Origin: Streptomyces tsukubensis
GTDB taxonomy: Bacteria > Actinomycetota > Actinomycetes > Streptomycetales > Streptomycetaceae
Direction of reading: 5' to 3'
DNA: 64,000 nt
NCBI RefSeq assembly: GCF_003932715.1
Contig: NZ_CP020700.1
Span: 3,122,501 to 3,186,500 of the forward strand
Below are positions 1 to 8,243 of this stretch, piece after piece. Both the position numbers and the translations under genes were made by a program. The notes below the pieces were generated by a model. The model saw only the letters and a program-made list of their open reading frames with translations, had not been told where the DNA came from and searched no databases. Position 1 is the stretch's first letter. The number at the start of each line of letters is the position of its first letter.

Positions 1-479
1 CCGAACGCCGCCACCACGAACTCCACGGGAGCCTCGGTGTCGACATACGGCCCGACGTGCAGGAATCGCACCCTGCTGGACCGGGGCCCCTCGCGGTAGT
101 CCGCCTCGCGGCCCGCAGTGAGTTCCTGCAGTGCGGCCGTGAACGACTCCAGCTCCGCCATCGTCGTGGGCCGCATGCCGAGCGTCCGGCGCGCCGTGTT
201 GCCGGTGCCGACCCCGCAGACGATACGGCCGGGGGCGAGGGCGTTGAGGCTGCTCACGGCCGCCGCCGCGGCGGGCGCGGAACGCAGTGCCGGTGAGGTG
301 ACACCGATGCCGAGCCTGATCCGGTGGGTGGCCTTGGCGCAGAGCGCGAGACTCATGAACGGATCACCGTGAACCATCGGTGTGTCGTACACCCAGAAAC
401 TGTCGAAGCCGAGTTCCTCCGCACGGACGGCCAGGTCTTCCACACCCGGCTTTGCCGTCATGACGATTCCGGTCCGCAT
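1..479 (-). CDS. LLM-class flavin-dependent oxidoreductase (C-terminus off the window)
   Basis: The minus strand encodes an open frame from ATG at 477-479 that leaves the window at position 1, so only about 159 N-terminal residues are visible. It starts MRTGIVMTAKPGVEDLAVRA and contains EELGFDSFWVYDTPMVHGDP and RIRLGIGVTSPALRSAPAAA, typical of the TIM-barrel luciferase-like monooxygenase family that uses FMN or F420. The family oxidises or reduces diverse small substrates, so no substrate can be given. The downstream end lies outside the window and no neighbour suggests a pathway. Confidence 0.85.
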   Translation of the reverse strand, partial: MRTGIVMTAKPGVEDLAVRAEELGFDSFWVYDTPMVHGDPFMSLALCAKATHRIRLGIGVTSPALRSAPAAAAAVSSLNALAPGRIVCGVGTGNTARRTLGMRPTTMAELESFTAALQELTAGREADYREGPRSSRVRFLHVGPYVDTEAPVEFVVAAF

Positions 480-636
480 GGCGACTCTCCTCGCCGTCGA
501 GTGAGCTGGCAGGGCCGCTCCGGCCGCAGTCCCCTGTGGTCCGCGGTCGGGATCAGGGCCGTTGAACCGGGCCGATGCCCCCGCCGTGGAGATCCCTTGC
601 CGGGCTACCGGTGATGGTGCCCCGATGGGTGTGGCT

Positions 637-1443
637 TCAGTCCCACCAGAAGTCCCAGGCGTGGCTGTCGACGAGTCGCTCGGCATACGAGGCGAGGCTC
701 TGGGCGAGGGAGTTCTGCCAGATGTTGTCAGGGCAGAACGCGAAGTGCTCGGCGGCGACGAGGAGGGCGTCCTCTTCCCGTATCGGAGGGGTGGCAATGC
801 TGAGGTGCAGGGTGTCGAACCCGACGGCGACCACTCGTGCCCCGAAGCGCTGTTCCCAGGTCCGCAGCACGGCGGAGAACTTCGCGGTGTCGTTGTCGTA
901 GTTGACGGGCCCTTCCCATCCGGCGACGGCGAGCGCGTCGGCGCCCGAAGCGGCAGCAACCAGTCCGAGCCGCAGGTGCGGCCGGAGGGAGCCGAAGAAC
1001 CCCGCGTACTCGTCGGCCTCCTTGCCGGGATCGGCCCCTGCGGGACGGCCGGGCGCAAGACCGGGCCACCGCTGCCCGAAGGGCGCGGTGACGGCCGCCC
1101 GCCCACCGGCCGGGAGCGCTTCGTCGCCCTCCTCGTCGGCGGTGTGGTCCCGCCACCACTGCGCAAGAAGCCCGGCCGGGTCGTGGGCCTCCGGCGAGGA
1201 CATGTCTTCGGGAGACAGTTCGCCCGAGGCCCAGGGCCGGAGTTCGCTGTCGTCGGGATCGCGGGAGTCGAGCAGAAGGGGCCACAGCCCGGTACGGGCG
1301 TGCTCGGCGCGTATCCGCGCCCACAGCCCCGGGGCGGCGGGGCCGTCACTCAACCAGAGGGCCCCCTCGCCGCCCTGGGCGGAGGCGACCGGCCGACCGG
1401 GCGGCAGGGGGGTGTCGAGGAGCGTACGGGGATCGAAGGTCAC
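637..1443 (-). CDS. DUF4253 domain protein
   Basis: A 268-residue protein. The C-terminal half has the features of the DUF4253 family: the stretch VVAVGFDTLHLSIATPPIRE, an acidic-aromatic segment AAEHFAFCPDNIWQNS and the ending DSHAWDFWWD. The N-terminal half is a Pro/Ala-rich region with several Trp residues (WLSDG, LWARI, LAQWWRD). No signal peptide or membrane segment is seen. DUF4253 proteins are common in Streptomyces and have no established biochemical role. The gene stands alone between a flavin oxidoreductase and a methyltransferase remnant. The family call is firm; the function is unknown. Confidence 0.85.
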   Translation of the reverse strand: MTFDPRTLLDTPLPPGRPVASAQGGEGALWLSDGPAAPGLWARIRAEHARTGLWPLLLDSRDPDDSELRPWASGELSPEDMSSPEAHDPAGLLAQWWRDHTADEEGDEALPAGGRAAVTAPFGQRWPGLAPGRPAGADPGKEADEYAGFFGSLRPHLRLGLVAAASGADALAVAGWEGPVNYDNDTAKFSAVLRTWEQRFGARVVAVGFDTLHLSIATPPIREEDALLVAAEHFAFCPDNIWQNSLAQSLASYAERLVDSHAWDFWWD

Positions 1444-1503
1444 GCACGGATGCTAAGTCCGGGGTCCGACACTCGGGTGCGGACGGCCGGTTCGGCCGGT
1501 CGT

Positions 1504-1729
1504 TCAGAGGTCGGCCACGAGAAGCCGGTAACCCGCATCAAGAGCTTCACGGTCGAGCAGATCGGCATGGCGCCGGTGCCACCGGCCGGAGCCCAGGCCG
1601 TCGGAGAGCCGGGCCAGACCCGGCTGAAGGATCTCGTCACCGGCCTGGGCGAGCAGCGAGATCCCGGCCCGCACGATCGGGGCGCCGGGTACCGGCGTAG
1701 GTCGTACCGATGGTGTTGTAGGTCGCCAC
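1504..1729 (-). pseudogene. Internally deleted class I SAM-dependent methyltransferase
   Basis: From a GTG at 1727-1729 the minus strand reads MATYNTIGTTYAGTRRPD, the usual start of a Streptomyces SAM-dependent methyltransferase family (Y-x-T-I-G-T-T-Y-x-x-T-R-x-P-D). After about 20 codons the match jumps to another frame encoding a typical C-terminal end of the same family (ARLSDGLGSGRWHRRHADLL, then DREALDAGYRLLVADL) and stops at TGA 1504-1506. Intact members have roughly 250 residues; here the central SAM-binding region is missing and about 75 codons remain. I infer an internal deletion with a frameshift near 1680. Both ends are recognisable, so chance is unlikely. Confidence 0.7.
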
Positions 1730-1768
1730 AACGCGCAGTATGCGCTTGGCGGCAGGGCCTGAACGGGG

Positions 1769-3031
1769 TTACGGCTCTTCTCCGCCACGGTGGGATCGCT
1801 TTCCGCCGCCCGAGCGGTGGTGGCACCGGCTGTCGTGGCGACCATCCACCGCGGTCGTTCCCGGCTCCCACGGTCGGAGATGCCGGTGATACGCCTTGTT
1901 GGCAATGCGCCAGCCGCTGTCGGCCCGGATCAGCAGGAAGACGTCGGTGAACGTGTCCGCGCCGTGCGCGAGTGTCATGGTGGCGGTTGCGACGGTGCCG
2001 TGGACATCGGCGGAGTCGATACGGCGGGTGCGTGCCTCCTCGTCCGGGGCCGGCCGGCCCGGGAAGAGGGCGCAGTACTCGTCCAGGTGCCAGGAGACGA
2101 ATGCGCCGTCCCGGATCCCTTCGATACGGGCGGTGGGAAGGAACGCGCCCCGGAAGTGGGCGGGATCGCCGGTGGCGTGTCCTCGGACGTAGGCGCGGAG
2201 CGGTTCCAGTACGGCCTCCTCGACGGCGGGGACCGTGGCGGCGACGGCAACATCGGCCTCCGCACCGGCCGCGGTGAGGGCCAGGCCCGTCGCGCTGTGC
2301 AGCGGGAGGTCCGACGCGGCGGCGAGCAGAGCCATGTCCTTGGCGAGCGCGCCGATCGTGAACTGGGTCGTGGCTGCGACCGGCTCACCGAGGAGGAAGG
2401 GGCGCTTACGAGCCACGAGCCCGCCGAGCTGGCCGAGTTCGAGGACGTCCAGCACCTGGTCACGGGGCAGTCCGAGGGCATCGGCCTGCCGCAGGGAGTC
2501 GCGCAGCGCCAGGACGGCTCCGGTGAGGCTGTTGTTGGCAATCAGCTTGAGGGCGGCGGCGGTGGCGGCGTCGCCCAGGGGCCGGACGGTGCCCAGCGTC
2601 TCCAGGACGGGCCGAACGCGGCCGAGCGTGCCCCGGTCCGCGGCGGCGAGGATCTCCAGCGCACCGGCGGCGGCCGCCGGGACCGAGCCGAGCAGGGGCG
2701 CGTGGACGTACGCCGGGCCGAGCCGCCGGGCCAGCTCCGCTGCCTCGGCGGGCGCGATGGTGCTGGTGTTGAGCACGATCGTGTCCGCCCGCAGCGAGCC
2801 GTGCACGCGGTCGAGGACTTGGCGGCAGGCCGCACCGTCGAAGAGCGCCAGGACGACGAGGTCTGCCCGGGCCACGGCCTCGTCCGGGTCATCGGTCGTC
2901 TTGACGGTGTCTGCGGTACGCCCCGAGCGCGTCCAGCCGACGACGTCCCGGCCCTGGGCAGCCAGACGCGTCGCGATGGCGCCGCCCATACGCCCCAGGC
3001 CGAGAACAGCGATGGTGTGCGGTGTGCTCAT
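1769..3031 (-). CDS. Beta-hydroxyacid dehydrogenase/imine-reductase-like protein fused to an NTF2-like domain
   Basis: About 420 residues from ATG 3029-3031; an upstream in-frame start at 3067 lacks family-like sequence. Residues 1-285 are a 6-phosphogluconate/3-hydroxyisobutyrate dehydrogenase type enzyme: Rossmann motif AVLGLGRMGGAIATRL, substrate loop NTSTIAPAEA, and the lysine-bearing helix AALKLIANNSLTGA. Such enzymes reduce or oxidise hydroxyacids or imines with NAD(P)H. Residues 290-385 form a SnoaL/DUF4440-like NTF2 fold (LEPLRAYVRGHATGDPAHFR ... TDVFLLIRADSGWRIANKAY). The last ~34 residues are Arg/His/Gly-rich and may be read-through into foreign sequence next to the pseudogene. It is divergent from the LysR gene, its probable regulator. 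Substrate unknown. Confidence 0.85.
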   Translation of the reverse strand: MSTPHTIAVLGLGRMGGAIATRLAAQGRDVVGWTRSGRTADTVKTTDDPDEAVARADLVVLALFDGAACRQVLDRVHGSLRADTIVLNTSTIAPAEAAELARRLGPAYVHAPLLGSVPAAAAGALEILAAADRGTLGRVRPVLETLGTVRPLGDAATAAALKLIANNSLTGAVLALRDSLRQADALGLPRDQVLDVLELGQLGGLVARKRPFLLGEPVAATTQFTIGALAKDMALLAAASDLPLHSATGLALTAAGAEADVAVAATVPAVEEAVLEPLRAYVRGHATGDPAHFRGAFLPTARIEGIRDGAFVSWHLDEYCALFPGRPAPDEEARTRRIDSADVHGTVATATMTLAHGADTFTDVFLLIRADSGWRIANKAYHRHLRPWEPGTTAVDGRHDSRCHHRSGGGKRSHRGGEEP

Positions 3032-3126
3032 GCAGGCGACAGTGGCGCACCTCAGGCAGTGCGACAAGCGCAGATCTGGCAGCTCTGCCCTGCATCACCC
3101 GCATACCACCTGGTCATAATGGCTTC

Positions 3127-4005
3127 ATGGACCTGATGGTGTGGCGTGCCTTCGTCACCGTATGCCGGGCCGGATCGCTTTCGGCCGCTGCGGCCGAGCT
3201 GAACCACACGCAGTCGGCCGTCTCCCGGCAGATCGCCGGACTGGAGCGGCAGCTCGGCGTGCCACTGGTGGAGCGCCATGCCCGCGGTGTCCGCCCGACC
3301 CCGGCCGGTGAGGTTTTCCGGCGCCATGCCCTGGCCACGCTCAACGAGGCCGACCGCGCCGTCCGCGCGGTACGGGACCTCCGTGACGGGGTGTGCGACC
3401 GGCCCCTGGCCATCGGAGCGACGCCGTCCCTCGCCGCGGGAGTCGTCCCCGAGGCCGTACGGGACCTGCTGAAGCAGACCGGTCCGGTGCGGTGGAGCCT
3501 GCTCCCCGGCCTGAGCGCGCAGCTGCACAGCCGTGTGGTCGCCGGCGACCTGGATATCGCCGTCGTCACCGACGCCCCGCCGGGGCTGCCCGCCGATCCG
3601 CGGACCGAACGCCGACTGCTGGGTCTGGACGAGATGGTCGTCGTACTCCCGACCGCCCACCCCCTGGCCGGGCCCGGACCGGTGCCCATCCAGGCGCTCG
3701 CCGACCAGGTCTGGGTCGAGGACAACGAAGGCTCCGCGACACTCCTGCGCCAGCACGCCGCCCGCGCCGGAGTCGCCGCACGTATCGACCTCACCGCGGC
3801 CGACCTCCCCGGCAAACTGGCCTTGGTCGCCACCGGCCACGCCATCGCGCTGATCCCCGGCGTGCTGACCCGGGCACTGCGGGCCGACGTCACCACGATG
3901 CCGCTGGTCGATCCGCCGACCCGCGGCATCTACGCCATCACCCCGCGCCGCGACCCCCACCCCCGCGCGGCACCGCTGCTGGACCAGCTCGCTGCGTTGC
4001 TGTAG
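3127..4005 (+). CDS. LysR-family transcriptional regulator
   Basis: 292 residues starting MDLMVWRAFVTVCRAGSLSA. Residues 5-65 form the LysR winged helix-turn-helix (AAAAELNHTQSAVSRQIAGL, then ERQLGVPLVERHARGVRPTP). The remainder is a periplasmic-binding-like effector domain ending at TAG... near 4005. LysR proteins usually control a divergent gene in response to a small effector; the gene 96 bp away on the other strand is the dehydrogenase/NTF2 fusion, so that is the likely target. ATG 3127 is chosen because the upstream in-frame codons from 3022 lie in the intergenic region. Effector unknown. Confidence 0.92.
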   Translation: MDLMVWRAFVTVCRAGSLSAAAAELNHTQSAVSRQIAGLERQLGVPLVERHARGVRPTPAGEVFRRHALATLNEADRAVRAVRDLRDGVCDRPLAIGATPSLAAGVVPEAVRDLLKQTGPVRWSLLPGLSAQLHSRVVAGDLDIAVVTDAPPGLPADPRTERRLLGLDEMVVVLPTAHPLAGPGPVPIQALADQVWVEDNEGSATLLRQHAARAGVAARIDLTAADLPGKLALVATGHAIALIPGVLTRALRADVTTMPLVDPPTRGIYAITPRRDPHPRAAPLLDQLAALL

Positions 4006-4099
4006 AAACAGCGGATCCGTCGCCCGCCGGACCACCGCCGCGCAGCGGACCCGACGGGCGATGGCGGCCGGATCTCGCGCGGCAGGGCGAACGGACCTG

Positions 4100-4552
4100 T
4101 CAGAGCTGCAACTTGAAGCCCACGTGCGAGCCCGTGAAACCCAAGCCCTCGTAGAAGCGGTGGGCATCGGTGCGGGCCGAGTCCGAGGTGAGCTGCACCA
4201 GTTGGCAGCCCTGGCGACGGGACTCGTCGACGGCCCACTCGATGAGCCGGGCGCCGAGGCCCTGGCCGCGCGCGGAGCTGTGGACCCGTACGCCCTCGAT
4301 GACCGAGCGGGTCGAGCCTTTGCGGGACAGCCCCGGAATGATCGTGAGCTGGAGGGTGCCGACGACCTCGCCGCCACGATCGGCGACGACCAGCAGCTGG
4401 TTCGGATCGTTTTCCAGTCGCTCATAGGCCGACCGGTAGGGAGTCAGATCGTCCGGTGACTCACGGGTGGCGCCCAGCGCGTCGTCCGCGAGCATGGCAA
4501 CGATGGCCGCAATGTCGTCCCGCACAGCGAGCCGGATGCTGAAAGTGGTCAT
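4100..4552 (-). CDS. GNAT-family N-acetyltransferase
   Basis: 150 residues from ATG 4550-4552 (MTTFSIRLAV). The acetyl-CoA pyrophosphate loop is RGQGLG at residues 95-100, preceded by the beta-strand IEGVRVHSSA, and the C-terminal motif HRFYEGLGFTGSHVGFKLQL is typical of small GNAT enzymes. It should transfer acetyl from acetyl-CoA to an amine; the substrate cannot be told. It lies alone with nearby pseudogenes on one side and the convergent LysR gene on the other. Confidence 0.9.
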   Translation of the reverse strand: MTTFSIRLAVRDDIAAIVAMLADDALGATRESPDDLTPYRSAYERLENDPNQLLVVADRGGEVVGTLQLTIIPGLSRKGSTRSVIEGVRVHSSARGQGLGARLIEWAVDESRRQGCQLVQLTSDSARTDAHRFYEGLGFTGSHVGFKLQL

Positions 4553-4738
4553 ACGGCGCATGCTAACCAGACGCCCCCTGCAGCAACCGGCTGCCCGACC
4601 AGATGCGAATCCAACCCGTTCCGACCCGGTTCACCTCGGAAAGCGCCCAGGCGGCAAACTCACGAGCCCGGTGAGCGTTGGATAGCCCACAGGGCTGGGC
4701 CGCCTCGAAGCCGAGGTCCGCGGCGCCCTCGGAAACGA

Positions 4739-4777
4739 CGAAATCCCGCCCGATCTCAACGATCTGACGGGATTTCG
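4739..4777. repeat. Hairpin with perfect 10-bp arms
   Basis: CGAAATCCCG at 4739-4748 is repeated as CGGGATTTCG at 4768-4777, separated by 19 bases. There is no T-run. It lies in the gene-poor stretch 4553-4818, where I see no convincing gene: a 73-codon minus-strand frame (4563-4784) has no recognisable family features. It may be a factor-independent terminator or a relic of mobile DNA. Confidence 0.45.
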
Positions 4778-4818
4778 TTACCACTCCTGAGCCGACTCAA
4801 GAACGGCCTTGCTGTGGG

Positions 4819-5119
4819 ATGTTCACGAACGCCCCTGACCAGGCACTCCAGAGGCGGATGAAGATCGCTTCCCAGACTGCCGGAGATCGTTTCCCACTCC
4901 GGCGACAGGGGCGTCCTCCGCTGTCAGAGGCAGAGGCGAGGATGTGCGGCATGACGACTGCGGGTAGCTGGACGCTGCTGATCGAGCCAAACGGCTACCT
5001 CGGAGTCACCGAAGATCGAGCCCCTGCCGGCTTCTGCCGGCACAAGGTGGATTTCTCACTTCGTCAACATCAACGCCGTCGGCACATTCCTCTGGGCGGT
5101 CGGGATGCTGTCATCTTGA
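4819..5119 (+). pseudogene. Decayed DUF6461 gene
   Basis: Two fragments of the DUF6461 family are visible in two frames. The first reads GSWTLLIEPNGYLGVTEDRA (about 4968-5027), the core strand-turn motif of the family. About 20 bases later a different frame reads RWISHFVNINAVGTFLWAV (about 5046-5102), the next conserved block, then ends at TGA 5117-5119. The conserved acidic C-terminal part is missing. Intact members are roughly 150-220 residues long. I infer at least one frameshift and a 3' truncation. The left boundary is uncertain because the N-terminal part is weakly conserved. Confidence 0.6.
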
Positions 5120-5198
5120 TGGCGGGCCGGGGTCCGCCCCGGTAAGTTGGCAATCTTCGGGCGGTGCCAACCCCCGGAGTCCTCGAAGGCGAACGTCC

Positions 5199-5960
5199 AT
5201 GATGAACCTCGACCGGTCCCGAGCCCGACTTCGCCTCGACGCCGCATTGGATGGCCTGGCAGCCACCTTTGGTGGGATGACCGCTCACCCCGGCGAGCAC
5301 AACTGCGAATGCCACTGGGGCAGTGCGGAAGACCTCGCCCAGCTCAAGGTGGCGGACACGGAGCTGGACCCCGACCTCCTGCAGCGCACATGGGCGGCCA
5401 TCGACTGGAGCGATCACGCATCCGTCCTCCGCAGGATTCTGCCCCAGTTCGCGACGACCCTCGTCAGCGGCCTCATCGAGCCTCCCTTCGGCATGGAAAG
5501 GGTCGGGCGCTCGTTCGCACTCGGCCACTGGCAGCAGTGGCCTGCTGAACAGGCCGCGGCGGTCGAGGAATTTCTGCACGCCTGGTGGGCGCACACGCTC
5601 ACCGATCCGGATCCCGCCGTACCCGCGTACGAGGTCCTCGTACTGAGCGCCGAGGCATCGGGCGCGCTGAGTCCGTGGCTCCACACCTGGGAAGCACTGA
5701 TCGGACCCGCGGCCGACCAGCACTTGGCCGAAGCGGCGGCACAGTGGGAGTACGAACTGCTCGGTGACCAACTTCCCTGGGACGCTTGGGAGAACGGGGA
5801 AAAGATGCGCGCCGAGCTGACTGTCTGGCTGGCCCGCCATGCTCCAACCCGGCTACGTGCCATCGGTGCATCCGAAGAACTACTCCACCGGATACGGCTG
5901 CTCGGGGTCACCGGCCCTGACCGCTGGGAGGACCCGCACTGGCCCGGCCACCGCCGGTAG
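5199..5960 (+). CDS. Conserved hypothetical protein, Trp-rich and soluble
   Basis: 253 residues, ATG 5199 (or 5202). I cannot assign a domain name. Visible features are an N-terminal HNCECHWGSAEDLAQLK segment with two close Cys, several tryptophans, and no membrane segment or signal peptide. Sequence is acidic and codon use is normal for the region (G/C-rich third positions), so it seems intact. It ends 11 bp before the excisionase-like fragment and sits in the decayed region beside tRNA-Ala, which makes it an accessory gene candidate. Confidence 0.75.
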   Translation: MMNLDRSRARLRLDAALDGLAATFGGMTAHPGEHNCECHWGSAEDLAQLKVADTELDPDLLQRTWAAIDWSDHASVLRRILPQFATTLVSGLIEPPFGMERVGRSFALGHWQQWPAEQAAAVEEFLHAWWAHTLTDPDPAVPAYEVLVLSAEASGALSPWLHTWEALIGPAADQHLAEAAAQWEYELLGDQLPWDAWENGEKMRAELTVWLARHAPTRLRAIGASEELLHRIRLLGVTGPDRWEDPHWPGHRR

Positions 5961-5971
5961 AGACCCGGACG

Positions 5972-6145
5972 GTGATCACCCGCAAGTGGCACACCACCAC
6001 CGAGGTCGCCGCCATGCTCGCCTTCGTTCTCTCCAAGACGAAGATCCGCGTCCTCGCCGGTGAGATCCGCTCCGTGAAGGTCGGACGCAACCGCAGGATC
6101 CTGGCTGCCCGGGTCGACGACTATGTTCGGCGCGTCACCGCAGAA
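5972..6145 (+). pseudogene. 3'-truncated excisionase-like (helix-turn-helix) gene
   Basis: From GTG 5972 the frame encodes about 58 residues typical of actinobacterial excisionase/MerR-like DNA-binding proteins: TTTEVAAMLAFVLSKTKIRV, the wing strand AGEIRSVKVGRNRRILAARV and the helix DDYVRRVTAE. Homologues normally stop soon after this helix. Here no stop follows, and the frame runs on through a terminator hairpin and the antisense of the tRNA to 6598, so the native end has been lost. An excisionase gene 105 bp from the 3' end of a tRNA fits a vestige of a tRNA-integrated element whose integrase is gone. Confidence 0.55.
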
Positions 6146-6206
6146 AAAAGCACCTGGGCGCTCAAGATCCAAAATGGTTGCTGTACTTTGCTGCTTGCAC
6201 AGCCAA

Positions 6207-6240
6207 AGAGCCCCCGGCGGGAATCCCCGCCAGGGGCTCT
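6207..6240 (-). terminator. Terminator of tRNA-Ala
   Basis: Downstream of the tRNA on the minus strand, AGAGCCCCTGGCGGG pairs with CCCGCCGGGGGCTCT (one G-T type mismatch) around a 4-base loop, followed by two T residues. Strong G+C hairpin 10 bases after the tRNA end. Confidence 0.8.
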
Positions 6241-6249
6241 GAGCTGCTG

Positions 6250-6323
6250 TGGACCTGAGGGGATTCGAACCCCTGACCCCCTCGATGCGAACGAGGTGCG
6301 CTACCGGACTGCGCCACAGGCCC
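6250..6323 (-). tRNA. tRNA-Ala (anticodon CGC)
   Basis: The minus strand folds into a 74-nt cloverleaf: acceptor GGGCCTG with CAGGTCC, discriminator A, anticodon stem CTCGT/ACGAG-type arm with loop containing CGC, and T-loop GTTCGAATC. The acceptor contains the G3-U70 wobble that identifies alanine tRNAs. CCA is not encoded. The 3' end faces the remnant element at 4.6-6.15 kb. Confidence 0.97.
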
Positions 6324-6384
6324 TTGCAACGAGTGAAACCTTAGCACCCCGATCGGAGTGCTTGGAAATCCGTTCCTTCGCAGG

Positions 6385-7479
6385 TCACTCGTTGGCTGCG
6401 CGGGGGCGGTCGTCGTCCGCGTACTGGTCGAAGAGGGGGGTGCGGCCGTGGTCGCGCGAGGGGCGGCGGGGTGGGGGTGGGGGGGCCGCGGAAGGTGGTG
6501 TGGGGTCCGCCGTCGACGAGCGGGCCGAGCTCCAGGTCTCCGGGTCGTTCATGTCGATGCCGCTCGTGGCGCGCGGGGCGACCGGGGCGGTGACGTAGGT
6601 GGGGAGCGGGACGGGGACCGGGTCCCAGCTCTGGCCGGAGGCCGGGCCGCGGTCGCGCTGCTGGTCCACCCATTCGGCGTGATCGGTCTGCTCGACGAGG
6701 GCGCGGCGGCCCGCCTCCTGGGGGGAGACCGGGGCCGGCTCGGGCTCGGGGCGGGGCTCCGGGGCCGCGGGCTCCGGGCGGGGGTCGGCCGCCGGGGGCT
6801 GGTGGCGGTGGTGGCGGGTCTCGCGCAGGCGCTGGGCCGCGGCCTCCGCCCGGCGCCGGTCCATGACCACCACGAAACGCCGCCGCTCCTGGGTGCGGAG
6901 GTAGGCGATATAGGCGCTGAGCATCACCGCGGGTACCGCGGGCGCCCACAGGAAGCCGAGGCCGCCGACCGCGGCGACGACGGAGCCCGCCGTGAACGTC
7001 AGGAAGAGCAGCACCGTCGTGCGCCGGCGGCGGGCCAGCGCCTTGCTGCGGCGGGCGCGCTCGGCGGCGGCCCGGCTGGGGCGCGGCCGCGGGCGGCGGG
7101 CCGGGATCCGGTCGGCCTGGTCCTGGGCGGGCCGGGGCGCCGGATCCGGTGCGGGCCGGGGCGGCTGCGCCGGGTCCGGAGCCTGGGCCCGGACCTCGGT
7201 GCGGGGCGCGGCGAAGGCCCGGACGTCCACGGTGCTCAAATGCTCCGTGGCCGCGTCCGGGTCGACGTCGGATTCGGGCTGCTCCGGGCTGCGGTCCAGC
7301 AGCTCCTTGGCGTACCGGCGCTCCATCGCCCCGCGTCCGGACAGCAGCCGGATGGCGGTGGAGAAGCGTTCCGTCGGACGTGCCTCGTTCAGCTCGTCCT
7401 GCCTGCGGAGCCACATCGGCACCAGGTAGGCGGCCCAGGCCCCGACGATGACTGCGTAGATGAGGCCGCTGCTGCTCAC
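6385..7479 (-). CDS. sepX: Divisome-associated membrane protein SepX/GlpR
   Basis: 364 residues. The GTG at 7477-7479 is chosen because family members begin (M)SSSGLIYAVIVGAWAAYLVP; an ATG 33 bases upstream is an alternative. Residues 4-22 form a first membrane helix, followed by the conserved MWLRRQDELNEARPTERFST; two more helices lie at about 154-173 and 176-194 (VLLFLTFTAGSVVAAVGG). Between them and after them are long Pro/Arg-rich low-complexity stretches. SepX is an actinobacterial membrane protein that supports FtsZ-ring stability and sporulation septation in Streptomyces. The gene ends the galU-moeA-moaC-mogA-GNAT run. Confidence 0.93.
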   Translation of the reverse strand: MSSSGLIYAVIVGAWAAYLVPMWLRRQDELNEARPTERFSTAIRLLSGRGAMERRYAKELLDRSPEQPESDVDPDAATEHLSTVDVRAFAAPRTEVRAQAPDPAQPPRPAPDPAPRPAQDQADRIPARRPRPRPSRAAAERARRSKALARRRRTTVLLFLTFTAGSVVAAVGGLGFLWAPAVPAVMLSAYIAYLRTQERRRFVVVMDRRRAEAAAQRLRETRHHRHQPPAADPRPEPAAPEPRPEPEPAPVSPQEAGRRALVEQTDHAEWVDQQRDRGPASGQSWDPVPVPLPTYVTAPVAPRATSGIDMNDPETWSSARSSTADPTPPSAAPPPPPRRPSRDHGRTPLFDQYADDDRPRAANE

Positions 7480-7620
7480 GGTCACACCGTAGAGGGATTC
7501 TCGCAAGGACATCCGCCAATTGGGCCGGTGTGTCGCCCGATCCCGCTGATATGACTGACTTTTTTTGCGATTGTTCGGATCATCACACGGCCCAAGGGAG
7601 ATTGAATTCGAACAGATTTT

Positions 7621-8229
7621 TCATTTGTGAGGCGTCTCGGGACGGGTGCGGCGGTGCCAGCGGCTGAGCAGGCCCTCCGGGACCTCCTCCGCGGTCAGCG
7701 CGAACACGAGATGGTCCCGCCAGGCGCCGTCGATGTGGAGATAGCGGGGACGGAGTCCCTCCTCGCGGAATCCGAGTTTCTCCACGACCCGCCGGCTCGG
7801 TCCGTTCTCGGGCCGAATGCACACCTCCATACGGTGCAGTCCGACCGTGCGGAAGCAGTGGTCCGTGGCCAGTGCGACGGCCGTCGGCATCACTCCGCGG
7901 CCCGCGACCTCGCGGTCCACCCAGTACCCCACGTGCCCCGAGCACATGGACCCCCAGGTGATCCCGGCGACCGTCAACTGGCCCACCAGCCGCCCCTGGT
8001 ACTCGATGACGAACGGCAGCATCCGGCCCGCGTTCGCCTCGGCCCGCAGATGGCGCACCATCTGGCGGTACGTCGGACGCTGTGCGAGCGGCGCGCCGGG
8101 CGCGGGCGGCGGGATCGTGGCCTCCCAGGGGCGCAGCCAGTCGCGGTTGCGCCGGTTGACCTCGCGCCAGACGCGCTGGTCGCGCAGCCTTATCGGGCGG
8201 AGGACCACATCGCCGTCCGCCAGGACCAC
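7621..8229 (-). CDS. RimJ/RimL-type GNAT acetyltransferase
   Basis: 202 residues from GTG 8227-8229. N-terminal LADGDVVLRPIRLRDQRVWR and the middle VGYWVDREVAGRGVMPTAVA followed by HRMEVCIRPENGPSRRVVEK are hallmarks of the RimJ/RimL ribosomal-protein or GCN5-like N-acetyltransferases, including the acetyl-CoA loop (R/Q-x-x-G-x-G/A as EVAGRG) and the N-x-x-S-x-x-x-x-E-K-L-G-F signature. The protein ends in a basic tail. It lies 14 bp downstream of mogA on the same strand and is probably co-transcribed; a role in molybdenum cofactor synthesis is not implied by sequence. Confidence 0.9.
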   Translation of the reverse strand: MVLADGDVVLRPIRLRDQRVWREVNRRNRDWLRPWEATIPPPAPGAPLAQRPTYRQMVRHLRAEANAGRMLPFVIEYQGRLVGQLTVAGITWGSMCSGHVGYWVDREVAGRGVMPTAVALATDHCFRTVGLHRMEVCIRPENGPSRRVVEKLGFREEGLRPRYLHIDGAWRDHLVFALTAEEVPEGLLSRWHRRTRPETPHK

Positions 8230-8243
8230 CGGCCAGGGGGCGT

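Noticed and set aside
4563..4784. 73-codon minus-strand frame
   Set aside because: No ribosome site or family features, and it contains the hairpin; probably noncoding.
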